Shown one piece after another: positions 33,363 through 41,891 of a stretch of DNA of 64,000 nucleotides. Source of the stretch: Oscillospiraceae bacterium. Its GTDB lineage: Bacteria > Bacillota > Clostridia > Oscillospirales > Acutalibacteraceae. The DNA lies in NCBI GenBank assembly GCA_003514385.1, contig DOQR01000004.1:517036-581035 (forward strand), given 5' to 3'. The translations under genes were made by a program, and so were the position numbers. The notes under the pieces were generated by a model, which was given only the letters and a program-made list of their open reading frames with translations, was not told the DNA's origin and made no database searches. Each line of letters starts with the position of its first letter. The stretch's first letter is position 1.

Positions 33363-34028
33363 TCAGTTATAGACCGTTCTCTTCTTGCTTATGATATTTC
33401 CCGCCACGGCAAGCGCAATACCCAAAACGAACAGAGGCAGGCAGCTTTGAAGCACCAGTTCGGACGAAACAAGCCCGAACGACATATAGAACATCGGCAC
33501 CTCTCTGTTGATGCAGAACATATAGTTTGCTATCAGATACAGCACGCCGCCGAGGATACTTATCGCCGCGGATTTTGAAATGCTGATAATAAAGCTGCAC
33601 ATTCCGAAGAAGAACACGCAGGCGGGGATTATCCGCACAAATTCAAAGGCAAAATCCGGCAGGAGCAGGCACGACGCCGCCATCATGATTGAAACATTCA
33701 GGAGCATCGCACAGAATATGACCGCGCAAATAGCGCCTGCGCTCACCCTTTTGTTGACGAACAGCACCTCGTTGCCCTCGGATTCGTTATACTCCCTGAG
33801 CACAAAAATGACATCCCATGCGGAGAAAAACGGGAATATCACCTGCGACATCTGCAGCAGATAAACCTCGATCATATCGGGCTCGGTGCCGTTGAAATGC
33901 ATGGAGCAGAGCAGCAGCGGATAGAGAACATCGAACAGCACGAGCGGAACGAACCTCACCGCGCCCACGTTTTTCAACGACAGTCGCACAGCCGTAAAAA
34001 CTGCGCTCATATGTTTTTGGTTATGCAT
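33363..34028 (-). CDS. ABC transporter permease (small, six helices)
   Basis: A 221-residue integral membrane protein with about six hydrophobic helices and little else, encoded at the end of a three-gene ABC operon. It overlaps the ATPase gene by 22 bases in another frame. It resembles ABC-2-type permease halves. It probably pairs with the larger permease at 34869 to form the membrane part of one exporter. Confidence 0.75.
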   Translation of the reverse strand: MHNQKHMSAVFTAVRLSLKNVGAVRFVPLVLFDVLYPLLLCSMHFNGTEPDMIEVYLLQMSQVIFPFFSAWDVIFVLREYNESEGNEVLFVNKRVSAGAICAVIFCAMLLNVSIMMAASCLLLPDFAFEFVRIIPACVFFFGMCSFIISISKSAAISILGGVLYLIANYMFCINREVPMFYMSFGLVSSELVLQSCLPLFVLGIALAVAGNIISKKRTVYN

Positions 34029-34855
34029 ATGTATCCGTCCTCAACGCGCGGAGATACCGACGCGGCGGCAGGCTGAGCCTGCGCCGAGAGAACGGCGGTC
34101 ATCCGCTTTGAATCGCGCTCAAACTGGCGCTGAATGAAATACGGCTCCGAAAGCTCGCCGAGCCTTGAATCCTCGATTTCATAGACCTTGCCTGCGGCGG
34201 CATTTTCTATTTCGGCGCATGTGCCCTGCGCCGCCACGGTGCCGTTGTTTATTATCACAAGTTCATCGCAGAGGTTTTCAACGTCCTCGACAATATGCGT
34301 GGAGATGATTATCGTGCGCTCGCCCTCGAGCTTTGAAACAATATTCTTAAAGCGCAGGCGCTCCTCCGGGTCGAGCCCGGCAGTCGGCTCGTCGAATATA
34401 ATGATATCCGGCTCGCCGAGCAGAGCCTGAGCCACGCCCAGCCTGCGTATCATGCCGCCCGAAAGAGTCTTGACCTTTTTGTCGAGCTTGTCCTGAAGAC
34501 CGACGAGCTCGATATATTTTTTCGCCTCATCGCCGATTTTTTCGCGGCTGACGCCCTTGAGGTCTGCGAGCATCTCCATCATTTCAAAGGCGGTCAGCTC
34601 TTTGTATAGACCGAATTTCTGCGGCAGATAGCCTATATGGCTCTGAAAGCTTTTGTCCTTTGAAATATCGCTGCCGTTAAATTCGATTTTCCCGGCGCTC
34701 AGCGGATAGAGTCCCGTTATGCAGCGCATAAGCGTTGTCTTGCCCGCGCCGTTGGGTCCGAGGAGTCCGTATGTTTTTTTATCGAGCTGCAGATCTATCG
34801 ATTTCAATATTTTGCTGCGGCCGAAGCTCTTATCCACCGCATAAAGTGAAAGCAT
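34007..34855 (-). CDS. ABC transporter ATPase
   Basis: A 282-residue CcmA-type ATPase: Walker A GPNGAGKTT (about 34-42), signature LSGGMIRRLGVAQAL and Walker B IIIFDEPTAGLDP are intact, as is the switch histidine (ISTHIVED). The last 60 residues form an extra domain (IENAAAGKVYEIED...) seen in ABC-2 exporters. It energises the two neighbouring permeases. It starts 13 bases after the large permease stop. Confidence 0.92.
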   Translation of the reverse strand: MLSLYAVDKSFGRSKILKSIDLQLDKKTYGLLGPNGAGKTTLMRCITGLYPLSAGKIEFNGSDISKDKSFQSHIGYLPQKFGLYKELTAFEMMEMLADLKGVSREKIGDEAKKYIELVGLQDKLDKKVKTLSGGMIRRLGVAQALLGEPDIIIFDEPTAGLDPEERLRFKNIVSKLEGERTIIISTHIVEDVENLCDELVIINNGTVAAQGTCAEIENAAAGKVYEIEDSRLGELSEPYFIQRQFERDSKRMTAVLSAQAQPAAASVSPRVEDGYICITKNI

Positions 34856-34868
34856 AAAAATTCCCTCC

Positions 34869-36845
34869 TCAGTCTGCGTCGGCGTAAAACTCGCTCGCGG
34901 TTCGTCTGTCGTTATGATCGTTCAGATACTCTGACATTCTCTTGAGCGCCTCTTCTTCGCCGACACGGTTTATATACTGTATGAAATCATATGTGCTGTA
35001 GACTTCCTCGCTGCCGTTTTCGCGCATAAATTTTCTTGTGCTCTCATTGCCTTTGGTGTAGCTCATATAATTTTGATACAAGTCAAACTTCCAAGGCTCA
35101 ATATTCAGCCTTTTATAGTCTCCGTCTATTTGCAGTATTTCCGTTGAAACAAGGCAATTGTCAAATTGACAGTAACCGGTATAATTTACACTGCCTCCGA
35201 TACTCGGGATAATTATTACTGTTTTTATGTTGTCGGGAAGCGTCTCGGTCGAGCGGTATTTGTCGAAGAACTTTGCGCGCTGCTTTTCCTGACCGCAATA
35301 GAAATGAAGATAGGGATAGACCATCTTCACTCCGTCCTTTTCGTAGCAATCGTAGAGACCGGAAACGAGCGTCACACCTGTCGTGCTGCCCTCGAACTCG
35401 TTCTTTCCCGTCTGCTCAAGTCCGCTGTATACCGTCTGGCTGCTGTCCACCTTCACCCTGAAGTGGGTCGGCTTGTCAAGCACGAAGCGATATATTTCCC
35501 CCATTTCCATGTTATATACCGGCAGCGAGCCGCTGTGCGGATAATACGGGAAATATCCCGGCAGGAACAAGCCCTGAAGATTGGAATAATATTGCGTTGA
35601 AAAGCCGCTGTATTTAAGCACTATCCTGTCAAGGCTCTTTTTCTCCGGATTGAAAACGGTGAAACGATCTCCGTCCTGTTCAAAGCGGAGCTTGTTTCCG
35701 CCGCCGTCCCGGACGGAGCTTATTTTATATCCGTGATAGAGTGTGAAATCGTACTTTTCAAGATTCGGCTTGTCAACGGTTATCGCCGCCCTGACGTGCA
35801 GATTATTGCCGACCTTTATTTCCAGGTCGTAATCGGTCACATCAAACTCTTTTTCAAAATGCGCCCACTCTTTGTTCGCGCCGTCCTCATCATAGTCGTC
35901 GGAATAAAAGTCATATGCCTTGTAGTAGTATTCTTTATCGCCATATTCCATGGAATATTTCGGGTCGTCGCTACCCACTATGACTCTCGAAGCCGGAAGC
36001 TGCGACACAACGAGAAAAGCGAGCGCGAGCGACGCAAAAACGGCGGGAGCCGCCCGGAAGCGTCTGTTTCTCTCCCCGGTTTTCAGACTTATCACAAAAA
36101 GGGAGAGCAGCAGCCAGAAAAGCGCCGTCAACCAGCGATATGGCAAAACAGACTGGCCGAACGCATAAACCGGTCGATAGTTGAGCACCGGCGGAAATAT
36201 ATCAAACAGCCGCAAAAGCGGAAAGATATTTATGCTGACATTGCGGCTGAATTCATAGACCATCTCGCCGAGATAATTTGAAAGCGGCGAGCCGAGCAGC
36301 ACAAAAAGCACGAGCCCGAGACAGCCGTTTATTCTGCGGAAAAGCAGCGACGCCGACATGCCCATGGCCGCGGCGCAGCAGGGAACAAAAAAATGGCTCA
36401 GCAACATATTCAGAACAGTCTGGATGATAAACTTGCCGTGCCAACAGTTAAAGTTTCTGTATTTTACAAAGAGGAGCAGACTCCATATATTAAAAAAGGC
36501 AAAAAATATCAGGATGATGACAACAAAAATCACACCCTGCGCCAGAAATATCTTTCTTTTTGCGTGAGCTACCGTGTTCATGCACTCGTCGAGCTTATAT
36601 CGGCGGAGCTTGTAGCTCATCTCAAAGGACAAAAACGAGAAGACGGCGAACGAAGCGAGAGAAAACTTCAGCGGTATATCGAGCGCGCCGAGAGCCGCAT
36701 CGTCACAGAGGGTGCTTATCGCCCTTGTCATCTGCCATGCCGCTGCGCCGACTATCGAGGCAAAAAACAGCGACAGAACAACGATCATCTCTTTCGAACG
36801 AAAGAATATCGCTCTGACCTGAGAAAGCAGTTTCTTATCAGGCAA
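34869..36845 (-). CDS. ABC-2-type permease fused to an M1-peptidase-like domain lacking HExxH
   Basis: A 658-residue protein starting at TTG seven bases after AGGAGG. Residues 1-285 hold about six membrane helices like an ABC-2 permease. Residues 300-600 are a large extracytoplasmic beta-rich domain (DYDLEIKVGNNLHVRAAITVDKP, LDRIVLKYSGFSTQYYSNLQGLFLPGYFPYYP) resembling the N-terminal and substrate domains of M1 aminopeptidases, which some ABC permeases carry. The zinc motif HExxH is absent, so no peptidase activity is expected. It is first in the operon and its leader carries possible attenuation signals. Confidence 0.7.
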   Translation of the reverse strand: MPDKKLLSQVRAIFFRSKEMIVVLSLFFASIVGAAAWQMTRAISTLCDDAALGALDIPLKFSLASFAVFSFLSFEMSYKLRRYKLDECMNTVAHAKRKIFLAQGVIFVVIILIFFAFFNIWSLLLFVKYRNFNCWHGKFIIQTVLNMLLSHFFVPCCAAAMGMSASLLFRRINGCLGLVLFVLLGSPLSNYLGEMVYEFSRNVSINIFPLLRLFDIFPPVLNYRPVYAFGQSVLPYRWLTALFWLLLSLFVISLKTGERNRRFRAAPAVFASLALAFLVVSQLPASRVIVGSDDPKYSMEYGDKEYYYKAYDFYSDDYDEDGANKEWAHFEKEFDVTDYDLEIKVGNNLHVRAAITVDKPNLEKYDFTLYHGYKISSVRDGGGNKLRFEQDGDRFTVFNPEKKSLDRIVLKYSGFSTQYYSNLQGLFLPGYFPYYPHSGSLPVYNMEMGEIYRFVLDKPTHFRVKVDSSQTVYSGLEQTGKNEFEGSTTGVTLVSGLYDCYEKDGVKMVYPYLHFYCGQEKQRAKFFDKYRSTETLPDNIKTVIIIPSIGGSVNYTGYCQFDNCLVSTEILQIDGDYKRLNIEPWKFDLYQNYMSYTKGNESTRKFMRENGSEEVYSTYDFIQYINRVGEEEALKRMSEYLNDHNDRRTASEFYADAD

Positions 36846-36950
36846 GGTTATACCTCCTATTCAAAATTTTTATATATGCCGAATGTGTCAGCCGTGCTCA
36901 GTTCCCGAGCCGCATACGGCATACAGCTCATATAAAAATGAGCATTGATA

Positions 36951-36967
36951 AAAATCGAAACGATTTT
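36951..36967 (-). terminator. attenuator-like hairpin in the ABC leader
   Basis: AAAATCG and CGATTTT flank a three-base loop. On the minus strand the stem runs into TTTTTAT. Its 5' arm begins directly after the stop codon of a four-codon ORF. Confidence 0.5.
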
Positions 36968-36982
36968 TTATGCTTTTTGCAT
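36968..36982 (-). other. four-codon ORF (M-Q-K-A-stop) in the ABC leader
   Basis: AAAAGGAG stands seven bases before ATG-CAA-AAA-GCA-TAA. The stop codon touches the following hairpin, so a ribosome at the stop would cover the hairpin's 5' arm. Confidence 0.45.
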
Positions 36983-37046
36983 TACAAATCTCCTTTTCTA
37001 AACATTGTAGTTTTTGTGCTTTGCCAACTAAAAAGAGCTTCTGAAT

Positions 37047-37079
37047 CTACACCTCCTGTCTTAAAAAATCACTACCCAT
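37047..37079 (-). other. ten-codon ORF (MGSDFLRQEV) in the ABC leader
   Basis: A short ORF close behind ATAGGAG. Its last codons contain another AGGAGG. It is the first of two tiny ORFs between the promoter at 37107 and the permease gene. Confidence 0.4.
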
Positions 37080-37106
37080 TCTCCTATAAATTACTCCTAT
37101 GTATTT

Positions 37107-37135
37107 ATAATATCACAAAGCGTCCGTTAAAGCAA
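37107..37135 (-). promoter_or_regulatory. promoter of the ABC operon
   Basis: On the minus strand TTGCTT (37130-37135), 17 bases, TATTAT (37107-37112). It gives a leader of about 255 bases, which contains no gene other than the tiny ORFs. Confidence 0.65.
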
Positions 37136-37188
37136 CGAAAAAAATTCAAAATTTAGTATTTAACAGAGAATTTTGTCGGGGATAAAAC

Positions 37189-37223
37189 ATGCCGCCCGCA
37201 TTTTCACGCAGGCGGCATTTTTA
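37189..37223 (-). terminator. terminator of the GH39/GH63 operon
   Basis: ATGCCGCC pairs with GGCGGCAT. On the minus strand it ends in GTTTTAT, just past the stop of the GH39-like gene; the plus strand also has a T-run. Confidence 0.8.
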
Positions 37224-37233
37224 ACATCAAATT

Positions 37234-38532
37234 TTATTCTATAACAACTACGGTGTTCGGCTTCACTGTCAGAATAAAGCTGCCGCCGTCCGAGGCTGTT
37301 GTCTCACAGGGTTCCATGTCGTGCTCCTCATCGAGCATATAAACAGTATAGAGCCTGTCTTCGCCCGTTTCGACCTTGAATGTGCGCGGCAGAGGCGCGG
37401 CGTCGTCTGTATAATATGCGACGAGCAGCATCTGAGTCTCCCCGTCCGTCGCGGCGGCGGAATAGATATCCGGCACATCGCAGCGCAGGGCACATTCATC
37501 TTGAAGCGAGAGCAGCTCGCCCCATGCCTTAACGGAGTAATAGCCCTTTAATCTGTCCAGCGTGCCGCGCTTGAACAGCCCGTTCATGCTCGAATTTACC
37601 CGCGCGTCATAGTACATGAGCATATCGGTTTTTTCACGCTGGCAGGCGCTCATAACGGCGGCGATAAACGCGGCACCCTTCAGCGAAGCCTCGGTTTCAA
37701 GGCTGCGCTTCCAGCCGTCGCCACTCCAGCCGCAGACATAGTTCCACTCGTTCAATATGCTCTCGGTGTCCGTGTAGCCGTGGCGGTCGAGCATGGCGCG
37801 GTGTCGGCGCGCATCAGACGTGAAATCGCTTACCTTCGACCCGTAGCAGTGCCACGAATAGAAGTCCATCGGCACATTTTCTTCTCTCATCTTTTCAAAG
37901 AATGCGTCGAGCCATTGTTCATTGTAGCCGCAGACCGCGGGTCCGCCGATTTTGAGCGACGGGAACCGCGCTTTCAGATACTTCGCCGCCGTTGCAAAAA
38001 AGTCATAGAACTCCTCGGGCGTTCCCGTCCAGCACTTGTCGTTGAAGTCCGGCTCGTTCCATATCTCCCAATATTCAATACCCATATGATAGCCGTCCGC
38101 CCAGCCCTCGTTCATGTGCATTATGATATGCTCGCAGACGACCGCCCATTTTTGATAGTCCTTCGGCGGCATAATGCCGTAGTGCTTCGGCCAGTGCTCG
38201 ATCTTACTGCCGAGGCGGTAAAACACCTTTGCGCCCGCGCGCATAATCGTGCCGAGATAAATATCCGTCAGCGTGAAGTCATAGGACTCGGGCGAATACG
38301 GGTCGGCGTCGAAATCGGTGAATATATTATGTATATCGACCGTGTGCTCTCCGCCGTAGTCATAGCATATGGACGAATCGTGCGTTCTGGCAAACGGGAT
38401 GTTCGCCTCCCTGAAGTCCGGCAGATTCGTGAGATTCTGGTCGCCGTTGTCCGTATATACGGGGCCGTTGTTGACGGCGTTCATCGGCTTTATCCTGCCG
38501 ACAGTATTTTTGAAATCAACCTTAAGTTTCAT
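37234..38532 (-). CDS. glycoside hydrolase, GH39-like (clan A)
   Basis: A 432-residue (beta/alpha)8 glycosidase. The acid/base glutamate lies in YWEIWNEPD and the nucleophile glutamate in SILNEWNY, the order and spacing of clan GH-A families such as GH39 (beta-xylosidase/iduronidase). A C-terminal beta domain follows from about residue 345. The start MKLKVD has GGAGG five bases upstream. It has no signal peptide and follows the GH63-like gene by 11 bases, so both act in the cytoplasm on imported oligosaccharides. The exact sugar is unknown. Confidence 0.82.
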   Translation of the reverse strand: MKLKVDFKNTVGRIKPMNAVNNGPVYTDNGDQNLTNLPDFREANIPFARTHDSSICYDYGGEHTVDIHNIFTDFDADPYSPESYDFTLTDIYLGTIMRAGAKVFYRLGSKIEHWPKHYGIMPPKDYQKWAVVCEHIIMHMNEGWADGYHMGIEYWEIWNEPDFNDKCWTGTPEEFYDFFATAAKYLKARFPSLKIGGPAVCGYNEQWLDAFFEKMREENVPMDFYSWHCYGSKVSDFTSDARRHRAMLDRHGYTDTESILNEWNYVCGWSGDGWKRSLETEASLKGAAFIAAVMSACQREKTDMLMYYDARVNSSMNGLFKRGTLDRLKGYYSVKAWGELLSLQDECALRCDVPDIYSAAATDGETQMLLVAYYTDDAAPLPRTFKVETGEDRLYTVYMLDEEHDMEPCETTASDGGSFILTVKPNTVVVIE

Positions 38533-38543
38533 ATATACCTCCA

Positions 38544-40067
38544 TCAAATATCAAACGAGAACTGCCAATCCTCGCCGTAGATAACTTTTACTTTTATCGG
38601 CTTGTCGCTCTCGACGGTTATCTCAGGTCTCTCATTTTCGGACTTTCTCTCTTCGCACATGAGCGTGACGAACGAATCCCTGCCGACGGGCAGCTTCTTT
38701 ATTCCGTGCTCCTCGAGCCTGTTCACTCGCCAGACTATCTCCGACTTTTCGGCGGAGACTCTGATTCCGAGGATGTACTCTATCAAAACAGTTATAGGAA
38801 ATATGCCCGTCCAGCCGACAAAATCCTCGCGCGCGGGGTCGCCGCGGTCGGCAGTCTCGGGCGCATAGTTCTCCCAGAATGTGCCGGTCTTTCTGTAGAC
38901 CTCCATGGCGTTTTGGTAGCAGCACTCGGCTATCTCTTTTGCAAGCTTCTCTTTTCCGTTTGCAGAGAGCCCGCAGAGTATCATATAATCGGTCGGCGCC
39001 CAAACTCCGCCGTTCCAGTAGCCGCCGTTATCTTTGTAGTCCGGGTGATCCGCGGAGAGCGCGGGGACGCGGTTCGGACGGTTGAATTCATTTTTATCCT
39101 CGAGGTGACGGCAGAGCGCGTCCACCCTGTCGGGCGGAGCAATTTTTGCGATAAGCGCCCAGAACGCAGCGACGGTTTTGACGGCAAGAAAGCTTCCGTC
39201 CGCCTTGAGGTCATAATAGAACCCGTCTTTTTCGCTCCACATCTTCTCGTTGACGAACCTGACGAGATTATCGTATTCGTCCCTGAGTGCGTCGACATCG
39301 TCAGAGATGCCGAGCTCCTCCGCCATCATAATAAGATATTCGCAGCTCATCGCCGCCTGCAGAGTCGCGTCTATCCATGACATATAGCTGTGGTGGAAAG
39401 TCTCAAGCTGCCAGTCCTCCGAGTCGGGGATGAGCTCAAGATCGCAGCGCGGCAGATTGTCCATGCCGCAGCCCCAACCGCTCGACCAATAGCTTCCGTC
39501 CTTCCAGCGATGATAATTCTTGAGCCAATGGTGGAACGAGAGCAGCGGATAATAGACTTTTTTGAGCCTGTCTTTGTCTCCGTAGTTCTTGTAATACTGC
39601 CACTCGCACCACGCCATTATCTCGGGTCCCGTGCTCGTCGGGTCGTGGCGATAGAATCGGTCAACGCCGTCTAATTCGTTTATCTCGCGGCAGATGAAGC
39701 CGTCCTTGTGCTGCTTGCAGTAGAAATTGTCGAGCGTTTTCTGGAAGCAGTGGACGCTGTCGCCGTATTTTCCGAACATGAGCATAAAGCAGGAATCCCA
39801 CATAAAAATGTGACCGTTAAAAGCGGCGTCGATATAGGGCGAGACAAAGCCGCTCTCTTTCGTCGGCTTTCCGAGGTTGCGGAAGGCTATCTCCCACGCC
39901 TTGTAATATGCGGCAATTTCATCGTCGTGTCCCGCCCACACGGGCTCGGGGAGCTTTCCCTTCTCCTTTTCAAAATCCGGCAGCTCCGACATATCGGGCT
40001 GCATGGAAACAAACTCGTTGAGCTTCGCATACCTGTCCTCGACATATCGGGTGATGGGTTCTTTCAT
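38544..40067 (-). CDS. (alpha/alpha)6-barrel glycosidase, GH63/MGH1-like
   Basis: A 507-residue protein with the barrel motifs of mannosylglycerate-hydrolase/GH63-type enzymes: FMWDSCFMLMFGKYG, GWGCGMDNLPR, SYMSWIDATLQAA, GGYWNGGVWAPTDYMILCGL and TFWENYAPE near the end, which holds a probable catalytic acid. It probably removes alpha-linked glucose or mannose from small substrates in the cytoplasm. The start MKEPITRY follows GAGGAGCGC. It is the first gene of a two-gene operon with the GH39-like enzyme. Confidence 0.85.
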   Translation of the reverse strand: MKEPITRYVEDRYAKLNEFVSMQPDMSELPDFEKEKGKLPEPVWAGHDDEIAAYYKAWEIAFRNLGKPTKESGFVSPYIDAAFNGHIFMWDSCFMLMFGKYGDSVHCFQKTLDNFYCKQHKDGFICREINELDGVDRFYRHDPTSTGPEIMAWCEWQYYKNYGDKDRLKKVYYPLLSFHHWLKNYHRWKDGSYWSSGWGCGMDNLPRCDLELIPDSEDWQLETFHHSYMSWIDATLQAAMSCEYLIMMAEELGISDDVDALRDEYDNLVRFVNEKMWSEKDGFYYDLKADGSFLAVKTVAAFWALIAKIAPPDRVDALCRHLEDKNEFNRPNRVPALSADHPDYKDNGGYWNGGVWAPTDYMILCGLSANGKEKLAKEIAECCYQNAMEVYRKTGTFWENYAPETADRGDPAREDFVGWTGIFPITVLIEYILGIRVSAEKSEIVWRVNRLEEHGIKKLPVGRDSFVTLMCEERKSENERPEITVESDKPIKVKVIYGEDWQFSFDI

Positions 40068-40223
40068 GTTTGCGCTCCTCTCGTGTATTTTCAATCGAGC
40101 TGATTATATCACACTTTTTATTTTTAGTGAATAGTTTTTGCGGCAACACCGCGGCGGCGAAATATATTTTCGCTTTCAAAAATTAACTTTTTGTGAATAT
40201 TCAAAAAAGTATGTCAAAAAGCA

Positions 40224-40252
40224 TTGACTCCGATATATAAATATGCTACTTT
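40224..40252 (+). promoter_or_regulatory. promoter of the small membrane protein gene
   Basis: TTGACT (40224-40229), 17 bases, TACTTT (40247-40252). Bases 40068-40223 hold no gene. Confidence 0.65.
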
Positions 40253-40307
40253 GTAATTGCAGATGGGTTTTCTGCGGCAGAATATCATATAAATTCGGAG
40301 AAATGCT

Positions 40308-40379
40308 ATGATGCTGTTCGGTTCAAAAAATTATAGATTTTTATCAGGTCTGAGGCGGGTGCGCATTCGGGCAGTTTAA
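40308..40379 (+). CDS. 23-residue basic leader ORF
   Basis: An ATG-ATG start lies nine bases behind a CGGAGA site. The product is short and basic (MMLFGSKNYRFLSGLRRVRI...). It is followed by a hairpin (40384-40417, GCGCA/TGCGC with inner CGGC/GCCG) and GTTTTGTCTT, then the membrane protein gene, so it may be a regulatory uORF. It may also be chance. Confidence 0.35.
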   Translation: MMLFGSKNYRFLSGLRRVRIRAV

Positions 40380-40383
40380 TAAG

Positions 40384-40417
40384 GCGCATAGGTCGGCATC
40401 GCAGCCGGTTTGTGCGC
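40384..40417 (+). terminator. possible attenuator hairpin
   Basis: An outer GCGCA/TGCGC and an inner CGGC/GCCG stem are followed by a short T-rich stretch, 40 bases before the membrane protein start. Confidence 0.35.
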
Positions 40418-40457
40418 GTTTTGTCTTCTCAATAAACTAAAAAGCAAGGTGACAAAA

Positions 40458-40895
40458 ATGAAATCAACCACCAAAAGAGAAGTTCTGACCGGTGTAATTA
40501 CATTTCTTGTTTACGGCATTCTGGGCTTTGCGGCTTACCTTCTTACTGCGCTCCCCGAAGCCGGACTGGATAGCCTCGCGGCAAGCCACGCCGTATTCAT
40601 CATCGGAAGCATCGCAAGCTCCGCCGTTCTTATCGGCGGAATAGCGTTCGGAATAGTATTCGGCAGAAAAAGATCGAACGGATATCTCATAGGGCTCATC
40701 GCCTCCGTCGTCTTTTTCCTCGGCGCGGGATTAGGCTTTATAGTATCAATGATAAGTCTCTTCACCTACGGTTCTGACGGAAAAATGTCCGATGCATCTA
40801 TTCCTATAATAATAGCTTACGCCGCCGTGCCGTACATCTCCTATGCCGCCGCGCGCATAAAAGCAAGCAAGAGAAATAAAATTAAAACTGCATAA
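40458..40895 (+). CDS. small four-helix membrane protein
   Basis: A 145-residue protein made almost wholly of four hydrophobic helices (about 10-30, 42-64, 74-98, 112-130) with a basic C-terminal tail (ARIKASKRNKIKTA). No family is recognised. The start MKSTTK follows AAGGTGACAAAA. It stands alone between its own promoter and a strong terminator. Confidence 0.75.
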   Translation: MKSTTKREVLTGVITFLVYGILGFAAYLLTALPEAGLDSLAASHAVFIIGSIASSAVLIGGIAFGIVFGRKRSNGYLIGLIASVVFFLGAGLGFIVSMISLFTYGSDGKMSDASIPIIIAYAAVPYISYAAARIKASKRNKIKTA

Positions 40896-40899
40896 ATCA

Positions 40900-40932
40900 T
40901 CAAACGCCGCCTGTTTCTCCGCAGGCGGCGTT
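40900..40932 (+). terminator. terminator of the small membrane protein gene
   Basis: AACGCCGCCTG pairs with CAGGCGGCGTT over 11 bp, ending in TTTTC. Confidence 0.88.
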
Positions 40933-40982
40933 TTCAAAGCAAACAAAAAAGCGCCTCGATGATATTTCATCAAGACGTTTTC

Positions 40983-41058
40983 TGGTGGACGCTAACGGAC
41001 TCGAACCGCTGACCCTTCGCACGTCAAGCGAATGCTCTACCAGCTGAGCTAAGCGTCC
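40983..41058 (-). tRNA. tRNA-Val (GAC)
   Basis: A 76-nt cloverleaf on the minus strand with an encoded CCA end. The anticodon stem TTCGC/GCGAA encloses TTGACGT, giving anticodon GAC. It is the second valine tRNA in the window. Confidence 0.95.
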
Positions 41059-41100
41059 ATTTGAGCTGAATTTTTCGGTCTTTCCCGTTCAGCAGAGCCT

Positions 41101-41129
41101 ATTATATATGAACGCCGCGCGAATGTCAA
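41101..41129 (-). promoter_or_regulatory. consensus promoter of tRNA-Val (GAC)
   Basis: On the minus strand TTGACA (41124-41129), 17 bases, TATAAT (41101-41106). Confidence 0.88.
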
Positions 41130-41162
41130 GCATAATTTTAAAAAAATTGATTTTTTTGTGAA

Positions 41163-41198
41163 CCGCCCGCAAAAATGCTATTTTCAGCCCGCGGGCGG
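41163..41198 (-). terminator. terminator of the yaaL-bofA operon
   Basis: CCGCCCGC (41163-41170) pairs with GCGGGCGG (41191-41198), 12 bases after the bofA stop on the minus strand. Confidence 0.6.
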
Positions 41199-41210
41199 CT
41201 TCATTTTAAT

Positions 41211-41477
41211 TTATTTGAAAACGATATTGAGCACCAGCATCGATATCACCCCGGGCACACCGAGCAGCGCGCCCGCGCCGAGCGACCAGCGGTTGACGGA
41301 GAGCTGTATCCCCGTCGCAAGCCCCGCGATGTTGACGGCGAACAGCGCCGCCGCGCCGCCTATCGCGTTGAGTATCAGCGCCGAAAAGCCGCGCCTGTTC
41401 GTCACGGCGAACACCGTTATCGCGAGCGCGGCGGCAGCGAGAAATATTATAAGAACCGTTTTCATTCCCGTTGACAA
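41211..41477 (-). CDS. bofA: BofA-family protein (pro-sigma-K processing inhibitor type)
   Basis: An 88-residue protein with two hydrophobic helices and the BofA pattern ALILNAIGGAAALFAVNIAG followed by GIQLSVNRWSLGAGALLGVPGVISML. In Bacillus, BofA holds the SpoIVFB protease inactive in the forespore membrane. The TTG start was taken for its GAGGGGA site; an ATG four codons later is the alternative. It follows yaaL, as in Bacillus, though recR is not adjacent here. It suggests a spore-forming ancestry. Confidence 0.85.
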   Translation of the reverse strand: MSTGMKTVLIIFLAAAALAITVFAVTNRRGFSALILNAIGGAAALFAVNIAGLATGIQLSVNRWSLGAGALLGVPGVISMLVLNIVFK

Positions 41478-41487
41478 GGCTATCCCC

Positions 41488-41763
41488 TCATTCCAGTTTG
41501 TAGCAGACGGCTATGTCGCTGCTTTCAAGTCCCTCCTGCTTTGCGAGCTTCAGGAGTCTGTGGTAGCGGCGCTTGAGCGATTCGAGCTCATATATTGCGG
41601 CCTCGACCGAGTCGTCGTCCTCGCCGTATTCAAACCGTAGATATGCCGCGTCCATCTCCTTTTTGAGCGCTCTTATGTCCACGAGCAGCTGCTCCTCCCT
41701 TGTCGGAGCTTCGTCCGCCTTTTTGAGCTTTCCTCCGAGCAGATATTTGAAAGCAGTAACCAT
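41488..41763 (-). CDS. yaaL: DUF2508/YaaL-family protein
   Basis: A 91-residue, highly charged helical protein with the YaaL pattern (LLVDIRALKKEMDAAYLRFEYGEDDDSVEAAIYELESLKRRY). Its function is unknown; it is a regular neighbour of bofA in Firmicutes. The ATG follows GGGAGGACG. It is first in a two-gene operon. Confidence 0.85.
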   Translation of the reverse strand: MVTAFKYLLGGKLKKADEAPTREEQLLVDIRALKKEMDAAYLRFEYGEDDDSVEAAIYELESLKRRYHRLLKLAKQEGLESSDIAVCYKLE

Positions 41764-41891
41764 TTTTTCGTCCTCCCGGTATTATTTGTATAGCAATTAT
41801 GGGACAAATATGATAAAATAATTCAGCCGGACGATATTTTTCGCCCGAACGCCAAAAATATATAGGATGTTTATATAAAGGAGAATGTGTT

